From positions 92,501-156,500 of the forward strand of contig JAKOGI010001349.1 in the NCBI GenBank assembly GCA_029747015.1: DNA of 64,000 nucleotides, given 5' to 3'. The stretch's first letter is position 1; the number at the start of each line of letters is the position of its first letter. The translations under genes and the position numbers were made by a program. Shown in pieces: positions 36,075 to 48,600 of the stretch. Under the pieces are notes generated by a model. It worked only from the letters and a program-made list of their open reading frames with translations. It was not told the origin of the DNA and did not search any database. This stretch comes from Carnegiea gigantea (taxonomy: Eukaryota > Streptophyta > Magnoliopsida > Caryophyllales > Cactaceae).

Positions 36075-36595
36075 GCATTTTTAGGTGGAATTGTAAGAGG
36101 GATTCGTCGCGAAGATTCCCTAGAAAATGAGTTTGAATGAGTTGCTTTGAGTTGCTGCACTATATTTTAGAAATGACCCAAGAAGAGGAGGGAGGAAGAT
36201 TGGTTCTGTTTCTCTGGTTGAGACAAATGCATAGTGATAAGAATACTACCTGAGTCTCGAAATTTTGATTAAAATATGCCCCATTTAGTATCCGAGTGGG
36301 CCCTGAAAATGGGTTTTAAGTAGCTGTGGGCGTGGGCGTGGGCGTGGGTGTGGGTGTGGGTACTGTGTTCGATAATAGCCCTGGGTATATGTATGAATTT
36401 TTAAAACTCTAAGCCGATTATGTATTTGATTTGTTGGTAAAATACGATAAAAATATACTAAAATTCAAAAATTAGGCATGAAAGTCTAATTGTATAGTAT
36501 TTATTTTCATAGAAGTGAAAAATTAATTTTTGTTCACAATTTTAATTTTTGAGTCTAATTGAAATTAAATTTTATTAGTGTTGCTTGAAGTTACT

Positions 36596-36668
<73 letters not shown>

Positions 36669-38418
36669 GGCTTCACACATTTTTGCCAAATGTCATAACA
36701 TTATTGGTTAGCATATGAATTAGTAATGTACAATTCTTTTTATTTTTCTTTATATATTTCATAAGATCTTTCACCTTCTCCTTAATCAATTTCTTAGAAA
36801 TGTTATTAATAAATATTTACTTGCACATACAAAAATAACACATGCATAAACCTAAAAGTTTCAATAGATACAAGGATTATTCAACTAATAAAATAAATCG
36901 AAATGATGAAACAATATTATTCATCAACTATTTATAATTTTAGATATTGACATATTATCTAACTCAACCATTGTATCGCAAGGGGAATAGTTCTAGCATG
37001 AGTTAAATATGGATCGCACTTTATATATTCTATATTTACCAAATGAAGCCCATAAATTCGAAAATGTGATGGCTATATATGGATGTAGCAATTTAAAATT
37101 TAATAAATATGAGTATGGATATAGATATAATCATATGAGTATATATTTCAAAAATAAGTATAAATGTGGATATGGTTCAACATATCCAAACTTACCCCGA
37201 ACCCATCCCGGGCAATGCATGCTTTTGCGCCCTAGCTAGAAATTGGGCAATTACACAACGTGTACCCTCTTCTGGACTTTTGTTTTCTTTTTTATTTTTG
37301 GATTGCTTTTTTTTTTCTTTTTTTTTTGGGGGGAAGGGGGTATTGACCTAGTGGGCCGTTCATAATTGTACTGTCTGTCATGTAAAATAAAGATAATATG
37401 TGAAGTATTTTCATCCGTCTCGATTTGTTTATAATTTTTGAATTTTTTTCCGTTTAACTAAGACAATGGCCTTTTTAGGATTATCAAAAGTTAATCTAAT
37501 ATGATTATTGATTCGAATCAAGTATGAAATTAAGTAAATTTGAATAAAAATTTTTAACCTGTTTAATTCAATGGGTTGACACGTTTAATCTGTTTAATTA
37601 ATTGATTAGGTTCAGGTTGAAAATTTTGACATAAAAAATACCTATTTAATCTGTTTAATTAAATTGATTAAATAAGTTGATCCGTTTACCTAATTATCAT
37701 ATACTTTTTGGAAGAAATTGTGAAAATATTGGATTTAATCAAAGTGATATTTGTTTTGTGATTGTGGTTCTGGTGAATCATAAACAATAGTTGCATTATG
37801 ATACTATATCAAAGTCAAAAAAAATAATTCATAATGCTCAATAAGCATATTTTAGTTAAAATATTAAGTAGATAAACAGATAATCTAATAACTTGGACCT
37901 AATTTGTTTATGTTAAATGGGTTAATAGGTAAATTTCAAATCAACTTATTTTAAAAACAAATGAATACAGGTCAAAATTTTCAAACCGTTTAATAAACGA
38001 GTTAGATTTAGATTGAGAATTTCTCAATTTATTTAAATTCGATATAAATACGAATTCGATCTAACCTGATCTATTTAAGAGCCTTAAGTCTTTTAAATTA
38101 TAAACTTAGTTATGTTTTCATATTTTCTTTCAACGCTTGTCAATTTCTTTGATTGATTTCCTGCTGTTGCTGTTAGCAGTTTTCAATTTCCTGCAATTCT
38201 CGTAACTTTCTGTCAATTCAGAAGATCATTCGTTAAGTTGATTCATGATTAATACTGCTGTCGTGACAATCCTTATCGTTATAGGTAGTAGTCAAGATAT
38301 GAATTTAGTGGTTGCCTGCTAATTTAATGTGAACTCTTTAATTGTTGCTCTTGCAGGCTTTTCTGTCATCCTGTGTGTGCCATTATTGCTGACTCCATCT
38401 ACCTCTAACTAATTCTAT
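36075..38418. other. No gene seen; AT-rich, with microsatellites
   Basis: GGGCGT/GGGTGT repeats at about 36326-36360, an (AT)n run of about 60 bases at 36602-36661, and a T-run then G-run near 37308-37340. The 36330-37230 stretch has G-rich and C-rich ends reminiscent of a decayed hAT-like element, not provable. 37490-38070 is rich in GTTTAATT words. Confidence 0.5.
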
Positions 38419-39500
38419 TAAGGCTCTATTTTTTTCTGTAATTGAAACGATTTAACTTATATTTTATACCTCTTTACATTTTTTAATACTTTTTAATATT
38501 TTTTTATATTTTCTTAAATCTTCTTAAATCTCCTTATATATTTTTTATAACGTTCAACTTATCATTTATTTTATTCTCATATTTATATTAAAAATATATA
38601 TTTTTTATATACTACCAATATGAAAGATCTTATATTTTTTTATGAATATAATATTTATATAAACATAAAAATAGAATTTAATGATATGAATTAGTATTTC
38701 AGTTTTCAGATGAACAATACATGTCATATAGAGAAAATAAGTCAATATATTTTAACATTATAATACAAAAATCGTATTTATATTTGAGTCTTTATGTGAA
38801 TCGTGCATGGAAATAGTTAACAAAAGCATTTCAACTGTTTCATCTATAAGTTTATTTATAACAACTTCATTGCTATCATCGTACAATCGAACTTTTAATT
38901 GAATTTAATTCTAAAATACTTAATTCAAATATGATTTCATTTTAAGGATTGTATTCAATTTTTTTGAGGAATTTTTTTGTTTACTTATAGGGAGATGAAA
39001 CTGATGTTAATACTAAAAAATCACCTCAAGTGTAGACCATATTTGGTTCTATATATTTGTCGGCTTAAATTTGTCTTATTGATATTTAATTGACTTATTT
39101 AAAGGTTTATTTTCATTCATTATGTTATTTCAATATTATTTTTTAGTATCTAATATGGTAATTGTAGAAAAATAAATGTTCTTCTGTAATTTTAAAATAT
39201 AATTTGTTTACTGATGTTATAAAATTTATTTTATAAATATCAGTGATGCACGTAATTTATTTTCATGAAATAATTTTTTTCATAATTCATACTTTATAAT
39301 TATACATACGTATTTAAAAATTATACTGTAAAATTTTTTAATAATTCAACAACTGCTTACATTTATCGTTACAACTCTTTACAACTCCTTACATCTTCCT
39401 ACAACGTCTTATATCTTCCTACAATTTTTTATATCTTTTTTAAGCCTTATACATTTCCTTAAACTTACAACCATATCTTATCACAAAAAAATACCTATCC
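38419..39500. mobile_element. Element with 10-bp periodic repeats (member 3)
   Basis: Left end AAGGCTCTATTTTTTTCTG; right end, reverse complement, AGGATAGGTATTTTTTTGTG. Near the left, exact 10-bp steps from 38471: TCTTTACATT, TTTTAATACT, TTTTAATATT, TTTTTATATT, TTCTTAAATC, TTCTTAAATC. Near the right, from 39371: ACAACTCTTT, ACAACTCCTT, ACATCTTCCT, ACAACGTCTT, ATATCTTCCT. Same orientation at both ends. AT-rich middle without genes. Target duplication not found. Confidence 0.6.
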
Positions 39501-40151
39501 TAAATATTATTTGATAATCAACATTAATTAGAAAGCAAAGGGACCTAATCTACAGCACCTTCGTGAAAAGAACGTAGAAAATTTAGCCTCCCCGTTCCTC
39601 AAAAAAAAAAAAGAAAAAAAAGTTCACACGTTTATCTTCCACAATCCGAGGGCCAAAAGAAAAAAATAAAAAAGAGGTTTCAATTCACTTCTTTTCTCAC
39701 CAAACTTTCGCTCGTGATACTCTATTAGATATAAGTATGTAACTAGCCAAACCAAGCCATCTGTAGGTTTATACATCTTTCCCATAACATAGATTATATT
39801 TAAAAAAACAATTATACATCAGCGGACCACTCGCAAATAATTTCATAAAAATCTACGCACTGCTTTTTGCTTAATAGAGAAGAGATTGCTCTCTTGCCAA
39901 CATAGAATAAAATAACTCAAAATATTTTGATTTGAAATTTTAAATTTTAAATTTGAAAGCAAAGGCCCCACCTCGCAAGCCTACAGGCCCAACACCACTT
40001 ATTATCATAATGTGGGCCCCCAACTTTTACTCCCTCCAACTGCCCCCCCTTTACTAAGGCTACCCCCTAGAAGGCTAAAACCGTAATTGTTCGCTTAATC
40101 GCATCTTCAATGTTCAATTCTTCATTATTGGCGAACGCTGTTCGTCGTTCG
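39501..40151. other. No gene seen; 3' flank of the aspartic protease gene
   Basis: A-rich tracts near 39600-39680. The region directly below 40152 would hold the 3' untranslated part of the minus-strand protease gene. Confidence 0.5.
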
Positions 40152-41633
40152 CTAGCAATTATTCTGCGAGAAAGCGACTTGGGCTTTGGCGATATCGAAG
40201 TGGACACGTGTCCCCTGCTGCTGCACATTCCCTATTATCGACATCGACGACGTCGTTTGCGCGAAGGCGAAGCAGAATGTCCCCGACGAATCGACCGGAA
40301 TGAGGTAGTTCTTGGCCGGCAGATCCAACGTCTGGCCGCCGGCGAAGTGCATTGCCACCGTCGGCACCTTCACACTGGTCATGGAGGAGAAGTCATAGCA
40401 CGTGTCGAATAGGGCTACCCCTCCTGCCGACTTCAAGTGCTGAGTCAGCCGAGTGAACGCGTCCCTGAGCGAGTCGTACGCCTGAGTCGGCAGCCGAGTT
40501 ATGGCCGTCCCCGAGTCCACGATGACTCCACCAGAGCCGGAATCGTCAAGGGAGAACAACGCCGGCGGGATCGACACCGGCTGCCCTCCGACGCTGAATC
40601 CGGTGAGCCCCACGTAGTAGAACGTATTCAGCTTGTTGTTCTTCAGGATGGGCGCTGTCACTGAGTAACTCGGTCTGGCCGAATTGAACTCCAGGGTGGA
40701 AGATTTGAGCGAGTCACGGTCCACGAGACAGTACGAGAACGACGTCGCTTCGATCTGGGATGGCAGAGACAGCCGGCCCCCACCCAGCCCAAGAAGTCCG
40801 GCGGCACCCACAAACAACCCCTCGTTGTCGTGGCCGCAACCCAGGGCGACCTTAGGGACCGAGCCAGAGGAGCCAAACGACACCGTTTCCGTGACGAAGT
40901 CGCCAACGGTGTAGGACCCGTCGCCGTAAGACACCTGGTAGAGGCACGTGCCGTCGCGGCAGGCAGAGACCTCGAGGGCCCCGCACTGCGGCGTGGCGCA
41001 CGTGAGGGGAGAGAGAGTGGACGACGAAGATGGGTCGAAGATCGGGTCGGTCTGCTGGTAGCACTCCGCACAAGGCTGGCATTGCAGCCAGCTGACGTCA
41101 CTCCCGGTGTCGATCACCATGTAGAACTCCTTCGGTGGGGTCCCCACACCGATGCGCGAGAAGTACTCGCCAGAGCCTTGGCTTGTTCCTGAAGTTACCG
41201 GCGCCTGGAGCTCCTCTGCTGCCAGCTCAGCTTCTACTGGCTTCAGAGTAGACCTCGTGATGCCTCGGATGGCGAGTTCGGAAGCGGCGAATAGCCAGTT
41301 AACTCGGGCCGAGTCGCGGGCGAGTCGAGAGTGGGTGAGGGACTTGTAGTCCTTGTGAGAACGGTGTGGCGCATGGATGAACACGCGCGGGTGGATTTCG
41401 ACCGAGAAAGACGGTGAAGAAGACGAAGTTGAGAATGATGGTTTTCCTTTCACCGTCACTTCCTCGTCGAGTTCAAGCTGCTGCTGAGTTTGGAGAGAGA
41501 AGAGGTTGAGGGTGCTATGAATCGAACCCGAGACGTCGAGGGTGTTTGTTTTAAAGTTGGTAGCGCAACACCAAGAGGTAAAGAGGAGGGAGAAAATGAA
41601 GGAGTAAAGAATGCAGTTTTGGGTTTCCGCCAT
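40152..41633 (-). CDS. ASPG1-like: A1-family aspartic protease, ASPG1-like
   Basis: Intact single-exon gene of 493 codons. A hydrophobic signal peptide covers about residues 8-24. A propeptide with HAPHRSHKDYKSLTHSRLAR (88-107 region) follows. The mature two-lobed pepsin fold starts near GSGEYFSRIGVGTPPKEFY. Catalytic motifs are DTGSD (Asp 175) and DSGTAIT (Asp 373). The flap tyrosine is in VSYGDGSYT (Tyr 236). Nepenthesin-type cysteines are present (CQPCAECYQQ..C). The C-terminal signature is SIIGNVQQQGTRVHFD. Length and motifs match Arabidopsis ASPG1 (At3g18490, about 500 residues), a protease tied to guard cells and drought avoidance; that role is inferred for this gene. The sequence is GC-richer than its surroundings, and long antisense frames here are shadows. 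Confidence 0.95.
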   Translation of the reverse strand: MAETQNCILYSFIFSLLFTSWCCATNFKTNTLDVSGSIHSTLNLFSLQTQQQLELDEEVTVKGKPSFSTSSSSPSFSVEIHPRVFIHAPHRSHKDYKSLTHSRLARDSARVNWLFAASELAIRGITRSTLKPVEAELAAEELQAPVTSGTSQGSGEYFSRIGVGTPPKEFYMVIDTGSDVSWLQCQPCAECYQQTDPIFDPSSSSTLSPLTCATPQCGALEVSACRDGTCLYQVSYGDGSYTVGDFVTETVSFGSSGSVPKVALGCGHDNEGLFVGAAGLLGLGGGRLSLPSQIEATSFSYCLVDRDSLKSSTLEFNSARPSYSVTAPILKNNKLNTFYYVGLTGFSVGGQPVSIPPALFSLDDSGSGGVIVDSGTAITRLPTQAYDSLRDAFTRLTQHLKSAGGVALFDTCYDFSSMTSVKVPTVAMHFAGGQTLDLPAKNYLIPVDSSGTFCFAFAQTTSSMSIIGNVQQQGTRVHFDIAKAQVAFSQNNC

Positions 41634-42159
41634 TTTTTGGATTGGGGTAGAGAGGAGAGAGAAAGAGAGTGAGATGAGAGTGAGCGAGAGAATTGAAGGG
41701 GGAATTTATTAATGGGACAAAAAGAGAAGGGAGAGGGGGGTTAAGTTTGTTTAAGTGAAGGTAGGGGGAGAAAAGAGGGTTTATGGGGACGAGAGAGAGT
41801 CACGTCAGGATTGTTGGGGAAGAATACAAAAAGAAGAAGGGGGGGGGGGGGGGATGATGGGGTCCATGGGGAGTGGAAGGGCGGTAGGGGGGAAGTAAAT
41901 GGTAGTCGGAGAAGCAATGAAATGCAAAGAGAGAGCATTTAATTTGAGGAGAAAAAGGTTGTTGAGAATGAGGCACATCTCTATCTGCCTGGATTGGGAT
42001 TGCTACGCTCCTCTGGCGTTACTAGTGGCCTTAAAAAAAATTGAAGGGGCTTTCAGTTTGCTGTTCCCAAACAATGGTGGTGGCCCATCTCAGTTGAAAT
42101 CTTGCGTACTTACTTTCAAATTAGTTCACATTTGCAGTCACACTGGCTGGCTCGTGACC
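41634..42159. other. Upstream region of the protease gene; no other gene seen
   Basis: Holds the CT-rich (sense) leader and a G-run of 14 at about 41840-41853. A periodic element starts at 42168, 535 bp from the protease start codon. Confidence 0.5.
41704..41712 (-). promoter_or_regulatory. TATA-like box of the protease gene
   Basis: TTAATAAAT on the minus strand, about 70-80 bases before the start codon, followed by a CT-rich leader (CTCTCTTTCTCTC) that is common in plant 5' untranslated regions. Confidence 0.35.
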
Positions 42160-42167
42160 GCCCTTAG

Positions 42168-43264
42168 TGCTTTTTATTTTTTTATGAAATGATGTTGTAA
42201 GTAGTAAGAAATTATAAATAATTATAAAAAGATGTAAAAAATTATAAAAAAATATAAGAAGCTGTAAAAAGTTATAAAAATTATAAGGATAGATGTAAGA
42301 AGTTATTGTATTATTAAAAAGTTATATAGTATAATTTTTAGATATGTATGCATAATTATTAGTATCAAATGTATGATTTGTGAAATAACATATAATATAC
42401 TAGTTATATTTATTAAATAAATTTGATATCATCAATAAACAAATTATTTCTTAATACTATTGAAACAAAAGTTATTTTTTTTTACAATGAGCGATTTGGA
42501 TAAAAAAATAATATAATTAATAAAAAAAACCTTTAAACAAGTTAATTAAACAAGAATAAAATAATTCAATCCTACAATTTTTTAATCAAAATTTTTCACA
42601 CGTGAGATGATTTTTATATTAATATTAGTTTAACCATCCTATAAGAAAATTAAAACAAAAAATAACACAATTTTTTCGACAAAATTGAATAGAACTCTTA
42701 AAATAAAATTCTATTTTAAATAAAAAAATTTGAATTAGTATTTTCAATATTTTATTACCAAAAACGTTTATGAATAGACCCTTACAATATTAAGAAATTA
42801 TTTTTGTATTATAATTTTAAAAGCATGAATGTAATTTTTGTATTATAATTTGTCAAATATAGTTTGAGAGCTTTCATATTTGATTCAAACTCAAACATGA
42901 ATGCAATTTTCATATTGTAATTTTAAAAGCATGTTCACTTATTTCATTTGTAATGACATATATTGTTTAAATTGAAATTCAAATATAATTTACGTCGTTA
43001 AATTCTGTTTTTATATTTATAGAAATGTTGTGCTCATAAAAATATTTATAAATTTTTTATATTGGTAATATAACAAAAAAAATACATATTTCTATAATTC
43101 ATAGAAAAAATAAATGACTTATTGATTGCTATACAAAAATATATATGGAGATGTAAAGAGATGTAAGGATTATGTTAAGAGTATAAAGAGATGTAAGAAG
43201 TTGTAAAGAGCTGTACGTAACTGTAAATTGTAAGCTGAATCCTTCCAATGGCAAAAAAGAACAA
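42168..43264. mobile_element. hAT-like element with 10-bp periodic repeats (member 4)
   Basis: Ends TGCTTTTTATTTTTTT and (reverse complement of the right end) TTGTTCTTTTTTGCC are imperfect inverted repeats. They are flanked by GCCCTTAG (42160-42167) and GGCCTTAG (43265-43272), an 8-bp duplication with one mismatch, hAT style. From 42201 the plus strand runs in exact 10-bp steps: GTAGTAAGAA, ATTATAAATA, ATTATAAAAA, GATGTAAAAA, ATTATAAAAA, AATATAAGAA, GCTGTAAAAA, GTTATAAAAA. From 43151 it does so again: ATGTAAAGAG, ATGTAAGGAT and so on, in the same orientation. No coding region; AT-rich centre. Confidence 0.7.
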
Positions 43265-43272
43265 GGCCTTAG

Positions 43273-44304
43273 GCTGGAGGGGTTAAAAATATAGATAATT
43301 GGTAGGTTCCTATATTATACAGTATATTTTTGTAATTTATTCAGTACTAATATTATATTGAGGAAATTACATCTTCCTTACTTGTGTTGGGTGTCTCATG
43401 TCAATTACAACTTACAATTTACAACTGAATTAATTCATATTAATTAAGTTTTGCCGTATATTTTTGTAATTTTATCTAATTTGGTTATATACATGATAAT
43501 TAGTAGCAAAACTTATTGTAACTCAATTAATGCATATTAATTAGGTTTTAAAAATTAAAAAATGTCTCTAATATATCCAATTAGTGATCTCTAAGTGCTA
43601 GTATATAGAAAGATTACTCATTTTTAGTATTACTTAGATAGATAGAAAGAGAGATAGATAGATGCTTCATCCATTCTATTTTTATCTTGTTTTTTGATCA
43701 AATTATGTTTTTATATTTATAAATAAAAAGAATGGACTTTCCAAAAAAAATTAAATGTTTACAAATATATGATTAGTTTAGCCGAAACAATGCAGTTTTA
43801 GTATTAGCAGTATATTTAATGTCTCTTTAAAAAGACTTTTTTTTGGACAGAAATAGTAATTAATTAAAAGAAAAGGGAAGGAGAGAGTAAATAAATAGAA
43901 ATCATGGAAAATTCTAAGTCACTTGACTTTGGAAAAATTAGGTTAATATTCCGTAATTGTGGTCATCTAGTTCTTCCATCTTCAACCGTCAGTCTGATCC
44001 AATAATATTTTGGAGTAATTAGAAAATTGGAGCCGTCAAAGTAATTTTATGGTCAAGCCCAGTCTACGCGAGCTTAACGGCACATTCATCTGCAGAGGTT
44101 TAACAAGCGCAAATCATTTTGTTAATGAGCTGTCATCGTTAACAAAGCTAGCTGGTTCTTTTTCCTTTTTTTTTTTTTGGTGGCATAGAAAGATCTAGCT
44201 CTTTCTAGATAGTGCTTGAACAAGTAGGCTTGGTAAAATTTCCCCACATTTATTAGTCATAAGTGAGCAGTTTTACGAGTTGTTGATTGTTTAGTACCCT
44301 AACA
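43273..44304. other. No gene seen; AT-rich
   Basis: Contains (GATA)-like repeats near 43632-43662 and a T-run near 44167-44180. Confidence 0.5.
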
Positions 44305-44312
44305 TATGTGAC

Positions 44313-44836
44313 TAGGGATGGCAACAGGGCGGGTTGGAAACGGGGAGTATATTCCCTATTCCCGTCCCTGCTGGGATCCTCGCTCCCCGTCCCCGCCCCT
44401 CAAAAAAATTCCCCCCCGTCCCCATCCCCGGCGGGGCCCCAATGGGATTTTTACCTACTGTTTTTTCCCGACCTTCTAAACTCTGCACGGCTATGAGTAC
44501 TAAATCCGATATATATCTAGGATTTTTACAAAGAAAATTACATATATAACCTTAGTTGTTTCATTTAAAAATTTTAAAAATAAGGTTGTTTTTGTAATTT
44601 TAATTAAAATTGGGAACGGGTGCGGGGATTTTTCCCAATCAGGGAATCGCGGACGGAAATGGGAACGGGGAAAAATCCCCGGTGGGGAAATGGAAACGGG
44701 GACGGGTTGAACTATGTCCCCATCCCCGAGCGGGGATTAATTTTCCTCCCCGTCCCCATCCCCATCCCCATTGGGGACGGGGATTTTTCCCCACTTCGAG
44801 GCGGGGACAGGTATTCCCAACTTTTTGCCATCCCTA
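44313..44836. mobile_element. hAT-like non-autonomous element, 524 bp, GC-rich arms
   Basis: Terminal inverted repeats TAGGGATGGCAA / TTGCCATCCCTA flanked by a perfect 8-bp duplication TATGTGAC (44305-44312 and 44837-44844). Both arms are packed with CCCCGTCCCC / GGGGACGGGG words, strongly GC-rich against an AT-rich middle. The end type TAGGGATGGCAA is common among plant hAT MITEs. No transposase. Confidence 0.92.
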
Positions 44837-45281
44837 TATGTGACAATGATTTTTTCATGCCTCACCTTTTTGACTGAATTTTTTAATACCTTAACCGGTG
44901 GATGTGTAAAAAAAAAAAAGAGGCATAAAATATCAAATTAAGGTGGCGTCACTTAAAGTGTAAAATATGGCTAGAAACCTAGAATTGCCCCTTTTGTTAA
45001 ATGCTTGGGGATTTTATGTTTGACCTAGAGTATAAAAAAAGAGAAATTGTAGGTGGCCGTCTTTCTTCGCACAAATCAATTGCAATATTTCCACTCTTAA
45101 AGCTCGAACAGCCCCATCTGACGTTGTTCTTCATCCTCCATAGCTAAAGCACGACAACAGGTAAACGAATTTCTCCATCTCCTATTGATTATGTTAATTT
45201 TTGGATTTTTAATTAGGGTTTGTGTCATATTGTCCTTTTTATGAAAGTAATCTCCATCTCATATATCGGTATGGTGCAAGA

Positions 45282-45598
45282 ATGGAGGGCTCTAGTAGCT
45301 ATTGGAGTGGAAGAAGATGTCCAAGATGTCTAGGTGTTGTAATTGTGGTGGGTTTATGATGTGGGCGGCTCCGAAGGGAAACATACGTGAAGGTGCGGCA
45401 GGAACTCGTAGACCAAGCATGAAGATGCAAGGAATAGAAGACGAAAATAAGAGCATTCAGGTTCAAATTTGGAATGAGGTGAAAGAGATTAAGATGGCAA
45501 TGAAACTTATGGAAACATGGGTATATGATGCCCTGAAGATATTTCTAGCTCTTAATGTTGTTATTTGCATCTCTGTTGTGATTATGTTAATGAAATGA
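45282..45598 (+). pseudogene. GRF-type zinc-finger membrane protein of MULE 3, finger damaged
   Basis: Starts MEGSSSYWSGRRCPRC after a likely intron (donor near 45162, acceptor near 45280), a typical GRF start. The middle of the finger is lost and the frame shifts. The next open part reads CCNCGGFMMWAAPKGNIREG, equivalent to CNECGKFVKWA in the MULE 2 protein. It then runs through a charged helix (NEVKEIKMAMKLMETW) to a terminal membrane helix (IFLALNVVICISVVIMLM). Same layout as the intact MULE 2 gene, but the NPGR core is deleted, so a zinc site could not form. The LTR element begins 50 bp after the stop codon. Confidence 0.7.
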
Positions 45599-45648
45599 AA
45601 AGAGTTAGGAATAGGGTAGAGGTAGTGGTATGTTTTGGGGGGTGTATG

Positions 45649-48600
45649 TGTAACGCCCCCAACCCGAGGAGGGGTCACACGGTCAAGACTTTCTAGAAGG
45701 AAATTCGTAAGGTTCTTGAAGATCGAGGGTTTGGATTAGCATTTAGATAGTCATTCTGGAACAAAACTGCAAGACTCTCCCCTGTTTTAGCAACATCTTA
45801 GGGTCTTAATTCAGCTAAGGGTACCTGTAAATTGGGAATAGGGTATAACATTTGCTGAAATATCCCAAATTTAATCCCTCGGGCCACTCACCTGGGATCG
45901 ATCACAAGCAAACAACTAACATGCTGGAGTCAGAATGATATATATACAGGTATAGAGCTGACTACATGCTTTCACATACAAAAATGAACTTAAACATTCA
46001 CAACGGGGTAGATCGAACACTTGCAAAGTTGGCAAAAAACTTCTGATGGGTCGGCATCAAAATAACTTCAGAATATCTCTTATACCTGCTCAAACTGAAC
46101 CTGGAAAAGGGAATAAGTAAGGGGATGAGCAACCACACACTCAGTGAGAACTTCCCTACCCCTTAAAACCAAAACCATTTGCAGGCATTAATATCAATAA
46201 TAGTCACATATCATGTATTTGTATACTACTATCATATTAGGCAATTATAGTCCCTAAGGAAATATTACCATTCATATACTTCACACTAGCTCCTGAACTC
46301 ATTCCTAGGTCCTTAATGACCAACCTTCCTTTCTAACAAGCATTCATGCACGTGATCAAATAGCACGAGAACGGATATGATGCTTTCAAACACACTTGTG
46401 AAAACAAAATGACTCTCGTTATATTTCAAGAATAGCTTATAAATCACACTAACTTCTTTAAAACTTACCACTCTTCTAAAAGCTTCTTAAACATCCAAAT
46501 TGGTAAGAAAGACTTTGTAAGAAACATTTTTTTCTTAAGATATATACCTTTAAAAGCTTAAATATTCTATGCATTACTAGGATGTAACCAAACTTCATTT
46601 GAAATTTCATTTAAACTATACTCAGAACACGTTTATAAAATATATGCAGGTTATGTACATTTGAAAGTTTTCTTTCTTTTCTTAAAAACACTTTACTTGG
46701 CCTCTTGAGACTCGTATTCTTTAAAAGAACTTATTTCATAATGGGCCTCGACTGACCCTTAGAAATATTTCTTTTCTGAATTACTTAAAATGGCAAAATG
46801 CCAATTTTCTATTTATTAGGAACTTACTTATAACATAAAAACATCTTATTGTACTAGATAGGAGAGGTCACCACTGCCTTCAAATGAGATCGTCACTCAT
46901 AATTCACGTTATCCCCAGGGTATACGTACTTAACTTTGGACCAAAACGCTTCTCAACAGAGCAACTCTAACCTCGATATTGTCCTCTGTGGGGCAATAGC
47001 TCACATCAGAATAATCGTATCCTGAGTCCACTCCCCCTCAAGGTTTTCTTACGCGTCACACATCAGGGAACAACTCACACCATCTTTGCGTCCAGCTCCC
47101 AACATTACCTTAGGGGGAAACAGCTCACGCCATTTTTGTGTCCAGTTCCCACCCTCAAGGTTTGGCCACTTGCCTAGCACTTTCTTAGCCTTTAAAATCG
47201 TATTTCATTTCTCTTTTTCAGTAGATTACTTTGCTGAAATCTTACTTTTAACAAATCCACCAAAGCTTTTCAAAATGTTTATAATTCCCTTGTTTTTAGC
47301 TTAAAAACTTCTTTTAAATGAAATAAGTTTGCTACCTCGTAAACGAAGTCTTCGTTTGAACTTAAAAGCTTTTATAAACGAAGTAAGTTTGCTAACACAT
47401 AAATCGACTTCCTTTTAAACTTGAAAGCTTCTTATAAACGTAATAAGTTAGTTAACACGTAAAACGACTTCGCTTTAAACTTAAAAACTTCTTATAAATG
47501 CAATAAGTTGGTTAATACGTAAAATGACTTCGCTTTTAAACTTAAAAGCTATCTTATAAATGCAATAAGTTGGTTAATATGTAAAACGACTTCGTTTTAA
47601 ACTTACAAGTATCTTATAAATGAAATAAGATTGTTAACACGTAATTCGACTTCGTTCATAAACTTAAAAGTTTCTTATGAATGTAATAAGTTTACTAACA
47701 CGTAAATAGACTTCGTTTTTAAGTTAAAACTTCTTATGAACGTAATACATTTACTAACTTGTAAAATCGACTCCTCTTTTTACTTTAAAAGCTTCTTGTA
47801 AACGTGATAAGTTTGCTAATCCGTAAAACAACCTAGTTTTTAACTTAAAAGCTTTCTATAAATGTAATACGTTTGCTAATTTGTAAAACGAAACCCATTT
47901 GAAACTTAAAGTACTTAGTTAGCGTTTAATTTAAACTAGGTTCGTAATAAAATTCTCAGTTATCATTTTATGAATCATTTCAATTCCTTTTAAAACTCAA
48001 AGGATGGTGCATAAATAAACTGAAGGTTTAAAACGTTCCGAACTTGCTACTGTTCAAAACTTAAAGCTTTTGGCTCGTTTATAAGGCAAACAAGGTTCCT
48101 TCGGAAACTTTCAACGTAAACGCTTCTTAAAAATCATAATGATTTTACTGGCTCGTTACTCGGAACTCAATCGAAACTCAAGTAGGCAGTTAGCACACAA
48201 TTCAAGTTAAATTTCATAATTAATACTTTAAGGTGCCCTTTTTCAGATTGCTTAAATCCTTTTTAAATATAAGGAGAAGTTATATACAAACCAGCTCCTT
48301 AAAACACTTTCGAACTTACTTTTAGCTCGCTTTTAAACTTCCTAAACCTATCGACTATTCAGTTGCGTCACTTCCTGGGTAGTTCGACGATTTAGGATTA
48401 TTTAGGACTACAATCATCTTCGTAATTGACAGACGATTGGAAAGTACTTAAAAGCATTCGAAATCATGAAAACATGCATTTAGCAATCCTCCTCAAACAT
48501 GTCTAAATTTCAAGAATTAACCACTTAGTGTTCGTGCCCCAATTCGTCGCCCAAAGCCCTCCATGAATGTGGCAAAGACCTTTGAATTTTGACCCAGATT

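Noticed and set aside
36320..37230. Possible decayed hAT-like element with G-rich and C-rich ends
   Set aside because: No matching inverted ends or target duplication; may be simple GGGCGT repeat next to AT-rich DNA.
40437..41192. Several 60-150 codon open frames antisense to, or shifted from, the protease gene
   Set aside because: They are shadows of a GC-rich intact gene, with no domains and arginine/proline-rich composition typical of antisense reading.
47298..47920. Possible CRISPR-like regular repeat array
   Set aside because: Units are contiguous ~60-bp tandem copies without unique spacers, inside the LTR of a plant retrotransposon and present in both LTRs.
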